Below, piece after piece: positions 24,432 to 33,208 of a stretch of DNA of 33,209 bases. The position numbers were made by a program, and so were the translations under genes. The notes beneath the pieces are model-generated. The model had not been told where the DNA came from, did no database searches, and was given only the letters and a program-made list of their open reading frames with translations. Every line of letters starts with the position of its first letter. Position 1 is the first letter of the stretch. The stretch comes from Paracoccaceae bacterium (GTDB lineage Bacteria; Pseudomonadota; Alphaproteobacteria; Rhodobacterales; Rhodobacteraceae). Location: NCBI GenBank assembly GCA_009920775.1, contig RFZI01000009.1, forward strand, positions 1-33,209, given 5' to 3'.

Positions 24432-24533
24432 GGACGCGGCTCAGAAACTGAAAACATGATCTGCCTTGGATGAAGCGCGGGTCTTTGCCCGCCTTGTCGC
24501 ACCTTGCCCCAAGCCGCCTGCGACTAGAAGCCC

Positions 24534-25277
24534 TCAAGCGATCCGGTTTGTCACATCGGCAATGCTTTGCGCGATGAGCGCGAGGCAATCGGGGGTCGAG
24601 AAGCGGTGATCGGCGCCTTTGACGATGGTCAGGCGGATGTCGGGGCCGGAGGCGTGGGCGATCAGCCGATGTGCAAAGCCAAGATCGACGTCGGTATCGG
24701 CGGTGCCATGCAGGAAGCGCGCTGGAAACGGCAGGGGCAAGGGCCGGCGCAGAACGAGGCGGTTGCGCCCCTCTTCGATCAGGCGGCGCGAGATGATGTA
24801 AGGATCGCCATAGTCTGAAGGCAGAGCGACAAAGCCGGTCTTTTCCATCTCGGATTTTTGCGCTTCGGAGAATTTCGCGGCCATATCGTCCTCGGTGAAA
24901 TCCGGCGCGGCGGCGATGGTGACAATCCCCGCCACCTTCTCGGGCCTTTCGCGGGCGAGAAGAAGCGTCTGCCAGCCGCCCATGGACGAGCCGACGAGGA
25001 TCACCTTGCCGTCGATCAGGTCAATCGCGGCGCAGGCATCCTCGAACCAGTCGCCAATCGCGCCTTCCTCAAAAGTGCCACTGCTGACGCCATGCCCCGA
25101 ATAGTCGAACCGCAGGAAGGGGCGCCCTTCGTTCTCGGCCCAGTCCTCGAGGAAGATGGCCTTTGTGCCTTCCATGTCGGACTTGAGCCCGCCGAGGAAC
25201 ACCACCGGGACCCCCTGCCCTTCGGTCAGGTTATAGGCGATTTTCCGGCCCTGCGGCGTGCTGAGGTATTCGGTCAT
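24534..25277 (-). CDS. Alpha/beta hydrolase, ABHD10-like
   Basis: A 247-residue cytosolic serine hydrolase with an intact triad: Ser 98 in 'LVGSSMGGW', an acid in '[10 protein letters not shown]' (Asp 194 or 196) and His 224 in 'KGADHRFS'. The N-terminal '[14 protein letters not shown]' and '[12 protein letters not shown]' resemble ABHD10-type thioesterases/esterases. The natural substrate is unknown. ATG 25277 is preceded by GGGGAG at a good distance; the longer frame to 25379 adds an Arg/Pro-rich stretch and is rejected. It is divergent from thrS with 157 bases between. The 102 bases before the next hydrolase gene hold nothing I recognise. Confidence 0.85.
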   Translation of the reverse strand: MTEYLSTPQGRKIAYNLTEGQGVPVVFLGGLKSDMEGTKAIFLEDWAENEGRPFLRFDYSGHGVSSGTFEEGAIGDWFEDACAAIDLIDGKVILVGSSMGGWQTLLLARERPEKVAGIVTIAAAPDFTEDDMAAKFSEAQKSEMEKTGFVALPSDYGDPYIISRRLIEEGRNRLVLRRPLPLPFPARFLHGTADTDVDLGFAHRLIAHASGPDIRLTIVKGADHRFSTPDCLALIAQSIADVTNRIA

Positions 25278-25434
25278 AGGCGCTCCCCTGTGTCTTGCCC
25301 GCCACCTTCGCGCCGGGGGCGCGGGAAGGCAAGGCGAAGGGCTTGACCCCGCGCCGCAAAAGCGGCACCTAGCCCCCACACATAACCCGCAACCGGGCGT
25401 TCCGTGGGCGCCAAACCGACGAGGAGCTAGGCCA

Positions 25435-27381
25435 ATGAGCCAGATTTCCCTGACATTCCCCGATGGTAATTCGCGCAGCTATGAGGCTGGCGTGACCCCT
25501 GCCGAGGTCGCCGCCTCGATCGCGACCTCGCTGGCCAAGAAGGCCATCTCGGCGCAGGTGAACGGCAAGCACTGGGATCTCCAGTGGCCGATCAACACGG
25601 ACGCCACCATCGCCATCAACACGATGAAGGACGAGGCCCCCGCGCTCGAGTTGGTGCGTCACGACCTCGCCCATATCATGGCCCGCGCGGTGCAAGAGAT
25701 CTGGCCCGATGTGAAGGTCACCATCGGGCCTGTCATCGAGAACGGCTGGTATTACGATTTCGACCGCTCCGAGCCCTTCACGCCCGAAGACCTTGGCGCC
25801 ATCGAAAAAAAGATGCGCGAGATAATCAACCGCCGCGATCCGGTGACCACCGAGGTCTGGGATCGTGCCCGCGCGGTCAAATTCTACGAGGCGAATAACG
25901 AGCCCTACAAGGTCGAGCTGATCGACGCCATTCCAGGCGACGAGCCCCTGCGCATGTATTGGCACGGCCATTGGCAGGATCTCTGCCGCGGCCCGCATTT
26001 GCAGAACACGGGCCAAGTTCCGGCCGATGCCTTCAAGCTGATGAGCGTGGCCGGTGCCTACTGGCGCGGCGACTCGAACCGCGCCCAGCTTCAGCGCATC
26101 TATGGCGCGGCCTTCCTCAATAAAGAAGACCTCAAGGCCTATCTCCACCGCCTCGAAGAGGCCGCCAAGCGCGACCACCGCAAGCTGGGCAAGGAAATGG
26201 AGCTCTTCCATATGCAGGAAGAGGCGCCCGGTCAGGTCTTCTGGCATCCGAACGGCTGGACGATCTACACCCAGCTTCAGGACTATATGCGCCGCCAGCA
26301 GACGCGCGGCGGCTATGTCGAGGTCAACACGCCGCAGGTCGTCAACCGCCACCTGTGGGAAAAGTCGGGCCACTGGGCCAACTATCAGGAAAATATGTTC
26401 ATCGTCGAAGTTGACGAGGAACACGCCCGCGAAAAGACGATCAATGCGCTGAAGCCGATGAACTGCCCCTGCCACGTGCAGGTGTTCAACGTGGGCCTCA
26501 AGTCCTACCGCGATCTGCCCCTGCGCATGGCCGAATTCGGCTCTTGCGCCCGCTACGAGCCTTCGGGCGCGTTGCACGGCATCATGCGGGTGCGCGGCTT
26601 TACGCAGGACGATGCCCATATCTTCTGCGAGGAAAGCCAGATCGAGAGCGAAACCAAGCGGTTCATCGAGTTTCTCTCGAGGATCTATCGCGATCTTGGG
26701 TTTGAGAGCTTCAAGGTCAAATTCTCGACCCGCCCTGAAAAGCGCGCCGGAAGCGACGAGACTTGGGACCGCGCCGAAGGGGCGCTCGCCAATGCCACTT
26801 CGGCTGCTGGCTATGCCTATGAGGTGAACCCCGGCGAAGGCGCCTTCTATGGGCCGAAGCTCGAGTTCGTCCTGACCGACGCGATCGGCCGCGATTGGCA
26901 GTGCGGCACGCTGCAGGTGGATTTCGTCCTGCCCGAGCGGCTCGATGCGACTTACATCGGCGCGGATGGGGCAAAGCACCGCCCCGTCATGCTCCACCGT
27001 GCGACGCTCGGTTCGTTCGAGCGGTTCATCGGCATCCTGATCGAGGAACACGCCGGCAAGCTGCCGTTCTGGCTCGCGCCGCGGCAGGTTGTCGTGGCCT
27101 CGATTGTCTCGGACGCCGATGCCTACGTCGACGACGTGGTTGCCGCCTTGCGAGCCGCAGGCGTCCGGGCCGAGGCCGACAAGCGCAACGAGAAGATCAA
27201 TTACAAGGTCCGCGAGCATTCGCTCGGCAAGGTGCCGGTGATCCTCGCCGTGGGCGCACGCGAGGTTGAAGAGCGCACCGTTTCCGTCCGCCGCCTTGGC
27301 GAGACGCAAACTTCGGTCACGAGCCTGAAAGAAATCGTGAGCACGCTGGCCAAAGACGCGACCCCGCCCGACCTTCTGTAA
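25435..27381 (+). CDS. thrS: Threonyl-tRNA synthetase
   Basis: A 648-residue class II synthetase that charges tRNA-Thr. Domains in order: N-terminal TGS (about 1-65), editing domain with '[10 protein letters not shown]' and 'DLCRGPHL', catalytic core with '[10 protein letters not shown]' (zinc Cys), motif 2 '[21 protein letters not shown]' (split) and motif 3 '[14 protein letters not shown]', and a C-terminal anticodon-binding domain ('[22 protein letters not shown]', partly shown). Length is normal. The start at 25435 has GAGGAG upstream and gives the family N-terminus '[11 protein letters not shown]'. No leader attenuator was recognised. A strong terminator follows 25 bases downstream. The long antisense frame over this gene is an artefact. 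Confidence 0.98.
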   Translation: MSQISLTFPDGNSRSYEAGVTPAEVAASIATSLAKKAISAQVNGKHWDLQWPINTDATIAINTMKDEAPALELVRHDLAHIMARAVQEIWPDVKVTIGPVIENGWYYDFDRSEPFTPEDLGAIEKKMREIINRRDPVTTEVWDRARAVKFYEANNEPYKVELIDAIPGDEPLRMYWHGHWQDLCRGPHLQNTGQVPADAFKLMSVAGAYWRGDSNRAQLQRIYGAAFLNKEDLKAYLHRLEEAAKRDHRKLGKEMELFHMQEEAPGQVFWHPNGWTIYTQLQDYMRRQQTRGGYVEVNTPQVVNRHLWEKSGHWANYQENMFIVEVDEEHAREKTINALKPMNCPCHVQVFNVGLKSYRDLPLRMAEFGSCARYEPSGALHGIMRVRGFTQDDAHIFCEESQIESETKRFIEFLSRIYRDLGFESFKVKFSTRPEKRAGSDETWDRAEGALANATSAAGYAYEVNPGEGAFYGPKLEFVLTDAIGRDWQCGTLQVDFVLPERLDATYIGADGAKHRPVMLHRATLGSFERFIGILIEEHAGKLPFWLAPRQVVVASIVSDADAYVDDVVAALRAAGVRAEADKRNEKINYKVREHSLGKVPVILAVGAREVEERTVSVRRLGETQTSVTSLKEIVSTLAKDATPPDLL

Positions 27382-27406
27382 CATTTCCCCGCGCTTCGCG
27401 AGGGCA

Positions 27407-27443
27407 AGGCCCGCCGGACACCCTCCGGCGGGCCTATTGTTTT
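27407..27443 (+). terminator. Rho-independent terminator of thrS
   Basis: AGGCCCGCCGG (27407-27417) pairs perfectly with CCGGCGGGCCT (27425-27435) around a 7-base loop and is followed by ATTGTTTT. It insulates thrS from the bufferin-type cluster. The remaining bases to 27612 contain no promoter I can name. Confidence 0.92.
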
Positions 27444-27612
27444 CAGCGGGTTAAACCCCGCCCCATGAGCCGTTCCCGCAGCGCGGCATCACCGGTTCTC
27501 ACTCACCTGCGAGCCACGCGGCCGTGAATTCCCTGTGTGCGGCCCCTTTCCCTAGGCTTGCGCTATCGCCGCAACCCGCGGCGCTGCTCGAAAGCCCAAG
27601 GAAAGGGAAATT

Positions 27613-27963
27613 ATGTCGAAAACCTCGAAAACCATTTTTGTCGCCTCTGCCGTCGCTACGGCCATTACCTCGCTTGCCCACACCGCCGGTGCCGCCGGTG
27701 AAGAAAAGTGCTATGGCGTTGCTCTCGCCGGCGAAAACGATTGCGCCGCGGGCCCCGGCACCACCTGTGCCGGTTCCTCCACCGTCGATTATCAGGGCAA
27801 CGCCTGGAGCCTCGTGCCCGAGGGCACCTGCGAGACAATGATGCTTCCCGATGGCCGCCACGGCGCTCTGGCTTCCGCCCTTGAGGAAGAAGGCTTCTTC
27901 GGCCTTGCCCGCGACCTTCCCGAAGGCACCGCGACCGACGGGCTCAAGCCCGTCGAAATGTAA
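27613..27963 (+). CDS. bufA: DUF2282 bufferin-type metallophore precursor (BufA1/GigP-like)
   Basis: A 116-residue small secreted protein. Residues 1 to about 28 are a Sec signal peptide ending 'HTAGAA'. The mature part has exactly four cysteines (33, 44, 52, 73) in the DUF2282 pattern: '[19 protein letters not shown]', '[13 protein letters not shown]', 'VPEGTC'. In the bufferin family a DUF692 enzyme converts core cysteines to thiooxazole-type groups that bind copper, and the product protects the periplasm from metal stress. Unusually, the C-terminus continues for ~43 residues after the last Cys with an acidic helix-rich tail. ATG 27613 has AAGGGAAA upstream. The modifying enzyme gene starts 58 bases downstream. 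The function is from family knowledge. Confidence 0.88.
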   Translation: MSKTSKTIFVASAVATAITSLAHTAGAAGEEKCYGVALAGENDCAAGPGTTCAGSSTVDYQGNAWSLVPEGTCETMMLPDGRHGALASALEEEGFFGLARDLPEGTATDGLKPVEM

Positions 27964-28021
27964 GCCGTCCTTATGGCCGGGGCCGGCTTTGACCGGCCCC
28001 GAACTCACAACGGAGACTCCG

Positions 28022-28876
28022 ATGTTCGATGCGAGCCCCGAGCGCGGCCTGCCCAACTTGCCCGGTGTTGGCTACAAGCCGCAGCATTTCGCTGATATCT
28101 TCACCGATCCCGCGCCGGTCGGCTGGTTTGAAATCCACGCCGAGAACTACATGGGCGATGGCGGGCGGCCTTTGGCCCAGTTGAACGCGCTGGCAAAGCG
28201 GTTTCCAATCTCGGTGCATGGCGTTGGCCTCTCCATCGGCGGCGAGGGGCGGCTTGACCGCGATCACCTTGCGCGGCTGAAGCGCCTTGTCGGTTGGCTG
28301 GAGCCTGCGAGTTTCTCCGAACACCTGGCTTGGTCGAGCCACGGGGGCGCCTATTTCAACGATCTTCTGCCGCTCCCCTATACCGAGGCCACGCTGGCCC
28401 GCGTCTGCGACCACATCGACGAAGTGCAAGAGGCGCTCGGGCGGCAGATGCTTTTGGAAAACCCCTCCTCCTATCTCGCCTTCACCGAAAGCACGATGCG
28501 CGAGACCGAGTTTTTGCGGGCCGTGTCGGACCGGACGGGTTGTGGCCTTCTTCTCGATATCAACAACGTCTTTGTATCCGCCACCAACCTGCATACCGAC
28601 CCCCGCGCCTATATCGACGCCTTCCCCTTGGACCGCGTGCAAGAGATGCACCTTGGCGGGCATGAGGCGGATCAGGATGAGGATGGCACGCTCCTCCTGA
28701 TCGACAGCCACGGCGCGCCGATGGCCGATCCGGTCTGGGCGCTTCTTGACTATACCCTCGCCCGCTCTGGCCCGCGCCCCCTGCTGATCGAGTGGGACAA
28801 TGACGTGCCCGAATGGCCTGCCTTGGCCGATGAGGCCCGCAAAGCCGCCGCCGCCCTTGAAAGGATCCCCGCATGA
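28022..28876 (+). CDS. bufB: DUF692 multinuclear non-heme iron oxidase (BufB/GigA-like)
   Basis: A 284-residue TIM-barrel enzyme of the MNIO family (MbnB, TglH, ChrH, BufB), which uses two or three iron atoms to oxidise cysteines of a precursor peptide. Candidate metal ligands are His 66 (VHGVG), Glu 100/His 101 (SEHLAW), Glu 146 (LENPSSY), Asp 179 (LLDINN), His 210 and His 214 (MHLGGHEAD), Asp 228/His 230 (DSHGA) and Glu 257 (IEWDND). The family start '[14 protein letters not shown]' is present. GGAGA precedes ATG 28022; the longer frame from 27851 overlaps the precursor and is rejected. Its stop overlaps the partner gene (ATGA), which matches BufB-BufC complexes. Confidence 0.92.
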   Translation: MFDASPERGLPNLPGVGYKPQHFADIFTDPAPVGWFEIHAENYMGDGGRPLAQLNALAKRFPISVHGVGLSIGGEGRLDRDHLARLKRLVGWLEPASFSEHLAWSSHGGAYFNDLLPLPYTEATLARVCDHIDEVQEALGRQMLLENPSSYLAFTESTMRETEFLRAVSDRTGCGLLLDINNVFVSATNLHTDPRAYIDAFPLDRVQEMHLGGHEADQDEDGTLLLIDSHGAPMADPVWALLDYTLARSGPRPLLIEWDNDVPEWPALADEARKAAAALERIPA

Positions 28877-29616
28877 GTGACGCCGCCTTCAGCGCCGCAC
28901 TTCTCGACCCCGAGCGCCCTGTGCCGGAGGGGCTCGTCACACCTGACGGCGCCCCCGCCACCCGCCGCTATGCGATCTATCGCAACAATGTCACCGTGGG
29001 CCTGACAGAGGCCTTGGAGGCGGGGTTTCCCGTGATCCGCAAGATCGTGGGCGAGCGGTTCTTTCAGGCCATGGCCGTGGTCTTTGTTCGCAACCATCCA
29101 CCAACCTCGCCGATTCTCGCGGGCTATGGGGCCGAAATGCCGGGCTTTCTGCGCGGGTTCGAACCGGTGGCGCTTCTGAAATACCTCCCCGATGTGGCGC
29201 GGCTCGAGCTGGCCCTGCGCCGCGCCTATCACGCGGGCGATGCAGCGCCGATTGCGGCGGAGGCACTTGGCGCAATCCCGCCCGACCGCCTGATGCGGGC
29301 GCGGTTCGGCTTTGCGCCGGCGGTGCAGCTGCTCTCCTCGCGCTTCCCGATCCACGACATCTGGACGTTCAACATGGCCGAAGGTGCCCCCCGCCCCAGC
29401 GGCCGCGGTCAGGACGTTCTGATCACCCGGCCCGGTCTGACACCGATCCCCACCTTGCTGGATCGGGCCGGGGCGGAATTCGTCGCGGCGCTTTTGGCGG
29501 GCAAGACCTTCGGCGCGGCCATCGCCGCCGGCGGGTCTAGCCTCGATCTTTCCGGCACTATTGGCCTCTTGCTTGGACAGGCGGCCATCACATCCATCGA
29601 CGAGGGCACCACATGA
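28873..29616 (+). CDS. bufC: DUF2063 partner protein (BufC/GigB-like)
   Basis: A 247-residue protein. The N-terminal DUF2063 domain spans about residues 1-95 and has the typical '[25 protein letters not shown]' (partly shown) and '[23 protein letters not shown]' (partly shown) segments. The C-terminal domain resembles RiPP recognition-like partner regions. In bufferin and methanobactin-like systems this protein binds the precursor and presents it to the MNIO enzyme. The ATGA overlaps at both ends (28873-28876 and 29613-29616) show tight coupling with the oxidase and the DoxX gene. Direct biochemistry of this homologue is not known to me. Confidence 0.88.
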   Translation: MSDAAFSAALLDPERPVPEGLVTPDGAPATRRYAIYRNNVTVGLTEALEAGFPVIRKIVGERFFQAMAVVFVRNHPPTSPILAGYGAEMPGFLRGFEPVALLKYLPDVARLELALRRAYHAGDAAPIAAEALGAIPPDRLMRARFGFAPAVQLLSSRFPIHDIWTFNMAEGAPRPSGRGQDVLITRPGLTPIPTLLDRAGAEFVAALLAGKTFGAAIAAGGSSLDLSGTIGLLLGQAAITSIDEGTT

Positions 29617-30191
29617 CCGCACTCCTTGCTTTCTGCTCCCGTAGCGCCCTCTGGTTCGATCGCATGGCCCCCCTTGTCTTGCCGACGCTCGCGCGGTTTG
29701 TCTTTGCCGCCGTTCTACTCGTCTATTTTTGGGGCTCGGCGCTGACCAAACTGGGCGACGGCCCCTTGGGCCTCTTCCGCCCTTCTTCGGGCGCCTATGT
29801 GCAGATCTTCCCCAAGGCGATGGAGGCGGTGGGGTATGACACCTCGGCGCTCGGCCTCTGGCACTGGGCGGTTGTGGTCGCAGGCACTTCGGCGGAGTTT
29901 CTCCTGCCCGCCCTCCTCCTCATCGGCCTCTGCACCCGCCTCGCCGCCCTTGGAATGCTCGGGTTCATCGCGGTTCAAACCCTGACCGACCTCTACGGCC
30001 ACGGCGCGATCCATCAGGCGGCGACGGTGGGGGCGTGGTTTGATCGCGCCTCAGGGTCGCTCATCCTCGATCAGCGGGCGTTCTGGGTCGTGGGGCTGAT
30101 GGCGCTGGTGATGCTCGGCGGCGGGCCTTTGTCGGCCGACCGCGCCCTTAGAAATGCGCCTTGGGCTCGTCCGGCTTTCCCGCAGCGATAG
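29613..30191 (+). CDS. DoxX-family membrane protein (BufD/GigT-like)
   Basis: A 192-residue inner-membrane protein with about four hydrophobic segments ('LARFVFAAVLLVYFWGSAL' and 'AEFLLPALLLIGLCTRLAAL' among them), typical of the DoxX family. DoxX proteins accompany many DUF2282/DUF692/DUF2063 clusters (gigT in the gold-induced gig operon), perhaps linking the pathway to the quinone pool or metal handling; the mechanism is not settled. Translation is coupled to bufC by ATGA. Its 3' end overlaps the convergent minus-strand gene by 44 bases. Confidence 0.85.
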   Translation: MTALLAFCSRSALWFDRMAPLVLPTLARFVFAAVLLVYFWGSALTKLGDGPLGLFRPSSGAYVQIFPKAMEAVGYDTSALGLWHWAVVVAGTSAEFLLPALLLIGLCTRLAALGMLGFIAVQTLTDLYGHGAIHQAATVGAWFDRASGSLILDQRAFWVVGLMALVMLGGGPLSADRALRNAPWARPAFPQR

Positions 30192-30516
30192 CGAGGATGC
30201 CGCCCAGCGCGGCAAAGCCGATGGGGAACATTGTGCCCACGTTAAAGCCGAAGGCATTGTAGAAGAGGAACGCCGCCACGAGCATCAGGACGCCGCCCCA
30301 AAGCGCGCGGACCTTGGCCATGGCCCCGCCCGCCAGCGCCAGAAGCGGGCCGAAAAAGCTCGCAAACCGGATCAGCGCGGGGTTTTCGAGGAAACCGAAC
30401 GCGCGGCCCACCCCTTCGTGGGTCTCGGTCACCTCGGCATAGCCATAGCCGACGAGGCCGACGATCATGCCGATGAGGCCAGCGATGATGCCGAGGATAA
30501 GGGCTGCGTTGCGCAT
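30148..30516 (-). CDS. Small four-helix membrane protein of unknown function
   Basis: A 122-residue protein starting 'MRNAALILGIIAGLIGMIVG' with four hydrophobic segments and a short polar tail. The pattern resembles DUF4064-type membrane proteins, but I am not sure of the family. ATG 30516 is preceded by GGAGACC at a suitable distance. It lies 49 bases downstream of the ArsC-like gene on the same strand and may share its transcript. It overlaps the end of the DoxX gene by 44 bases on the other strand. Confidence 0.7.
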   Translation of the reverse strand: MRNAALILGIIAGLIGMIVGLVGYGYAEVTETHEGVGRAFGFLENPALIRFASFFGPLLALAGGAMAKVRALWGGVLMLVAAFLFYNAFGFNVGTMFPIGFAALGGILAIAAGKPDEPKAHF

Positions 30517-30564
30517 TATGGTCTCCGTTCCTGCCTTTGCTGTCAGATAGGCGATCTTGGCGGG

Positions 30565-30891
30565 CTATCCAATAACCTTGGCCTGAACATCTGCTTTCCA
30601 CCCCAAGAGCCAACCGCCCGCCGCCTCGATCGCGGGGCGTTTGAGGAGCGTTGGGTGCGCCGCCAAAAGCGCGGCGGGGGCCTCTGCCTTCTCGGCTTCG
30701 GAAAGCCCGCGCCATGTGGTCGAGGCGCGGTTGATCGCGGCCTCGCCGTGGGCGGCAAGGATCGCGGCGATGTCGTCTGCCGCGATGCCATCGGCGCGGA
30801 CATCGCGCAGATCATAGGCGATCCCGGCGGCGTCGAGCGCCTTCAGCGCCTTGCGGCAGGTGTCACAGGTTTTCAGGCAATAGATGGGCAT
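30565..30891 (-). CDS. ArsC/Spx-family (YffB-like) thioredoxin-fold protein
   Basis: A 108-residue protein with the start 'MPIYCLKTCDTCRKALKAL', a thioredoxin-fold ArsC/Spx pattern with Cys 9 in the catalytic place and a CxxC (Cys 9, Cys 12). 'TTWRGLSEAEKA' and 'PTLLKRPAIEAAGGWLLGW' follow, the latter carrying the conserved Lys-Arg-Pro. This matches YffB-like proteins rather than true arsenate reductases; glutathione-dependent thiol chemistry is likely, the target unknown. GGAGG precedes ATG 30891; the 15-residue longer frame is rejected. No ars genes adjoin it. It is divergent from the cold-shock gene. Confidence 0.85.
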   Translation of the reverse strand: MPIYCLKTCDTCRKALKALDAAGIAYDLRDVRADGIAADDIAAILAAHGEAAINRASTTWRGLSEAEKAEAPAALLAAHPTLLKRPAIEAAGGWLLGWKADVQAKVIG

Positions 30892-31070
30892 ATCCCCTCC
30901 GGTTTTGCCCGCATCTGACCCAGCCAAACGGGGCAATACAAGGTTAACGCTTGATTTTCTGAAATCCGTGGTAAGGTGCCGCGCACAAGGCTTACGGACG
31001 ACCGCCTCTGTCGCGGGGCGCCCAAGACCTGCCCCGGCCCCCTTCGGGCCAAAGACAACAGGAGACGGAT

Positions 31071-31277
31071 ATGCCCAAAGGCACCGTAAAATGGTTTAAT
31101 ACAACAAAGGGTTACGGGTTTATTGCGCCCGAAGACGGCGGCAAGGACATTTTCGTCCATATCTCGGCCGTCGAGCAATCGGGCCTGACCGGCCTCGCCG
31201 ATAACCAGCCCGTCGAGTTCGACCTCATCGAAGGCCGCGACGGCCGCCAGATGGCCGGGAATATCAAGAAAGGCTGA
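31071..31277 (+). CDS. Cold-shock domain protein (CspA family)
   Basis: A 68-residue single cold-shock domain that binds single-stranded RNA and DNA. RNP1 'KGYGFIAP' and RNP2 'DIFVHIS' are both present in the usual order, and the length is standard. CAGGAGACGG precedes ATG 31071. The 179-base region to the divergent ArsC-like gene probably gives a long 5' leader with short GC hairpins (for example GGCCC-CCTTC-GGGCC). Long leaders are typical of csp genes, where they control translation with temperature; this is inference. The 119 bases from the stop to 31396 hold no gene I can support. Confidence 0.95.
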   Translation: MPKGTVKWFNTTKGYGFIAPEDGGKDIFVHISAVEQSGLTGLADNQPVEFDLIEGRDGRQMAGNIKKG

Positions 31278-31396
31278 GTGTCGGATGAGGAAAGGTCCGG
31301 TGGACCATTCCCCGACACGAACGACGCGACGCAAGGAGCGGCGGCCGCAACGGTGGGGCCGCGGGGCTATGCGGCAGGTTTCAGTTCGCCAAGCCG

Positions 31397-31456
31397 CGTA
31401 GGGCGGGGTTCACCCCGCCACGCCGCGGGGTTTGGTGGGGTGAACCCCACCCTACG
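31397..31456. repeat. Bimeric REP-like palindromic element
   Basis: Two copies of a 23-base unit lie in inverted order with 14 bases between. The left copy (31397-31419) starts CGTAGGGCGGGG and the right copy (31434-31456, read on minus) starts CGTAGGGTGGGG; they differ at 2 of 23 positions. Each copy folds alone (GGCGGGGT-TC-ACCCCGCC and GGTGGGGT-GA-ACCCCACC), and the pair can fold as one long hairpin. This is the form of bacterial REP/BIME elements. It ends 5 bases from the stop of the low-GC gene. Confidence 0.8.
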
Positions 31457-31460
31457 GGAG

Positions 31461-32303
31461 CTAGTCAGCCAGCCGATCAATGGCTTCGAACGCGCTATTT
31501 GTTGCCTCAAAGATCTCGCGCTTTGGACCGGTCGCTCGAAGTAGGTCAAGGCTCTCAAGCTCTTCGATAGCACCTTCCCACTTCGCAATTTCACGGCGTG
31601 AGTTGTCGTGAGTAATAGGCGTACTACCAGCTTGAAAGGTGGTTCCTCCCAAGTGTCTCAGCATCAAGACTCTTCCGTCCGCAACGATCGCCGATTGAAG
31701 CAATTTAAGCGCCGCATCACTAATCTGAACCTCTGCTGTGTCTTGCGAAATCTGAGCATCAAGATCAGACTGTGGAACATGCCCAATTCCCAATTCATCG
31801 GCGTCGTTCATTGTTAGGGCAAGGTCTTTTCGGAACAGTTCCTCAAACTCCACCAAGTCCTCGTATTCCCCGATTATGCCCTCGGCCTTGCACCATTCCT
31901 TGAATTCAATGACTCGACCGTACTGGTCGTGATCGTTGCTATTCTTTACGACCGGCTTGGTGCAAAAATAGACCATCGCCAGCTTTCCGGCCTCTACGTG
32001 TTTCTTGATTTCTTCGACCGTACCACTTTCATACTCGCCGGTCGGACTTCCGAGACGAGTCCAAAATACCCCAACCAGTAGATCACACTTCTTGAGAAGC
32101 TTTGAGTTAATGATCTCTTGCGCACGCCCCCTTAGCCTTGGAGAAGCGTGGGTTTCCCATCCCACAGGGGCAAGCACCGCTTTACGGATTTCCGAATTCA
32201 CTGCATTCCATTCGTGAAGTAGTTTGCGAACCAAACCCCGCTCTTCCTGAGCATCTCCGGGAGACGCAATCATCGTTGGAATAACAGTGGCCGAATACGG
32301 CAT
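31461..32303 (-). CDS. DUF4062/TIR-like N-domain protein with C-terminal winged-helix-like region
   Basis: A 280-residue soluble protein. Residues 1 to about 115 resemble DUF4062: 'TVIPTMIASPGDAQEERGLV', 'CDLLVGVFWTRLGSPTGEYE' and 'SGTVEEI', a Rossmann-like TIR/nucleoside-deoxyribosyltransferase fold with a Glu in the usual active position. Residues about 190-280 ('SDAALKLLQSAIVADGRVL', 'KWEGAIEELESLDLLRATG') look like a winged helix. Such domains occur in defence and signalling proteins; no function is proven. Base composition is much lower in GC than the neighbours (31/60 in 31621-31680). The start is ATG 32303, overlapping the thyX stop as TAATG; the frame to 32333 lies inside thyX. A recent gain is likely. 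Confidence 0.8.
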   Translation of the reverse strand: MPYSATVIPTMIASPGDAQEERGLVRKLLHEWNAVNSEIRKAVLAPVGWETHASPRLRGRAQEIINSKLLKKCDLLVGVFWTRLGSPTGEYESGTVEEIKKHVEAGKLAMVYFCTKPVVKNSNDHDQYGRVIEFKEWCKAEGIIGEYEDLVEFEELFRKDLALTMNDADELGIGHVPQSDLDAQISQDTAEVQISDAALKLLQSAIVADGRVLMLRHLGGTTFQAGSTPITHDNSRREIAKWEGAIEELESLDLLRATGPKREIFEATNSAFEAIDRLAD

Positions 32304-33208
32304 TACCCAATCACCCCCTCGAACTCCCGCCATTCGCCCTTGCTCATGCCGGAGGTTTCCTGAGTCACCTGCTCACCTTTGAGCATACGCCGCACGCAAT
32401 CCAAAGCCTTCCCAGAAAGTGTCGCGCCGCCCATGCGGTAGTCTTCGAAGGCGCCGTAGGCCGCGGGGACCCAGTCGGCCACGAGCCGGCAGATCTCTTC
32501 GGCGTAGACGCGGATTTCGTATTGGGCGTGGGCGTCGGCGCGTAGGCGGAGAAAGTGGAAGAGGTTGTGCAGGTCGACCTTCCAATACCACTGGGTATAG
32601 ATATTGGCCGGAAGGTTCATGCGGGCAAGCTCGCGGGCGAGGCCCTGCTGGCCCTCTTGCCCGATCATCTCCTCATAGTGGTCATAGCAGCGGGCGGCGT
32701 CGCCCTTGAGGTATTCGAGCACGCGGGCGGCCTCTTCGGCGGAGAGGGTCTCGCCGCGGCCCTGATTGTTGATGACCGATTGCGCGGCCAACTGTTCGGG
32801 CGCGGGGATATAGAACTCGCGGTCGAGGATCGAATAGCGGGCCGAGTATTCATTCACATTGGCGGTGCGGTGGCGGATCCACTGGCGGGCGACGAAGACC
32901 GGCAGCTTCACATGCAGCTTGATCTCGCACATCTCAAACGGCGTCGAATGCCAGTGGCGCATGAGATAGCGGATCAGCCCCTCGTCGTTCTGCACCGATT
33001 TGGTGCCCTTGCCATAGGACACGCGGGCGGCCTGACAGATGGCGGCATCGTCGCCCATATAGTCGATCACCCGGACAAAGCCGTGGTCGAGCACGGGATT
33101 GACCTTGTAGAGATGCGCCTCCATCCCCTCGGACACAGCCCGCAGCGTGGGGCGCGGGTTGGCCCGCAGCTCGGCGATTTCGGCCTCTTGTTCGGGGGTG
33201 ACGGGCAT
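32303..33208 (-). CDS. thyX: FAD-dependent thymidylate synthase
   Basis: A 301-residue flavoenzyme that methylates dUMP to dTMP using methylene-tetrahydrofolate, FAD and NADPH. The ThyX motif '[15 protein letters not shown]' is present around residues 117-131, with '[14 protein letters not shown]' and '[23 protein letters not shown]' (split) on either side. The length is typical of alphaproteobacterial ThyX. ATG 33208 lies at the window edge, so the upstream site cannot be judged, but '[11 protein letters not shown]' resembles family starts. Its TAA overlaps the ATG of the next gene (TAATG). Confidence 0.96.
   Translation of the reverse strand: MPVTPEQEAEIAELRANPRPTLRAVSEGMEAHLYKVNPVLDHGFVRVIDYMGDDAAICQAARVSYGKGTKSVQNDEGLIRYLMRHWHSTPFEMCEIKLHVKLPVFVARQWIRHRTANVNEYSARYSILDREFYIPAPEQLAAQSVINNQGRGETLSAEEAARVLEYLKGDAARCYDHYEEMIGQEGQQGLARELARMNLPANIYTQWYWKVDLHNLFHFLRLRADAHAQYEIRVYAEEICRLVADWVPAAYGAFEDYRMGGATLSGKALDCVRRMLKGEQVTQETSGMSKGEWREFEGVIG

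Noticed and set aside
25369-27384. 671-residue open frame on the minus strand opposite thrS
   Set aside because: It covers thrS completely, has shadow-type composition and no recognisable domain.
27447-27612. An ECF or sigma-70 promoter for the bufferin-type cluster
   Set aside because: No -35/-10 pair with reasonable spacing could be identified by eye.
31278-31544. 88-residue plus-strand open frame after the cold-shock gene
   Set aside because: It crosses the REP-like repeat and the opposite-strand gene and matches no family.
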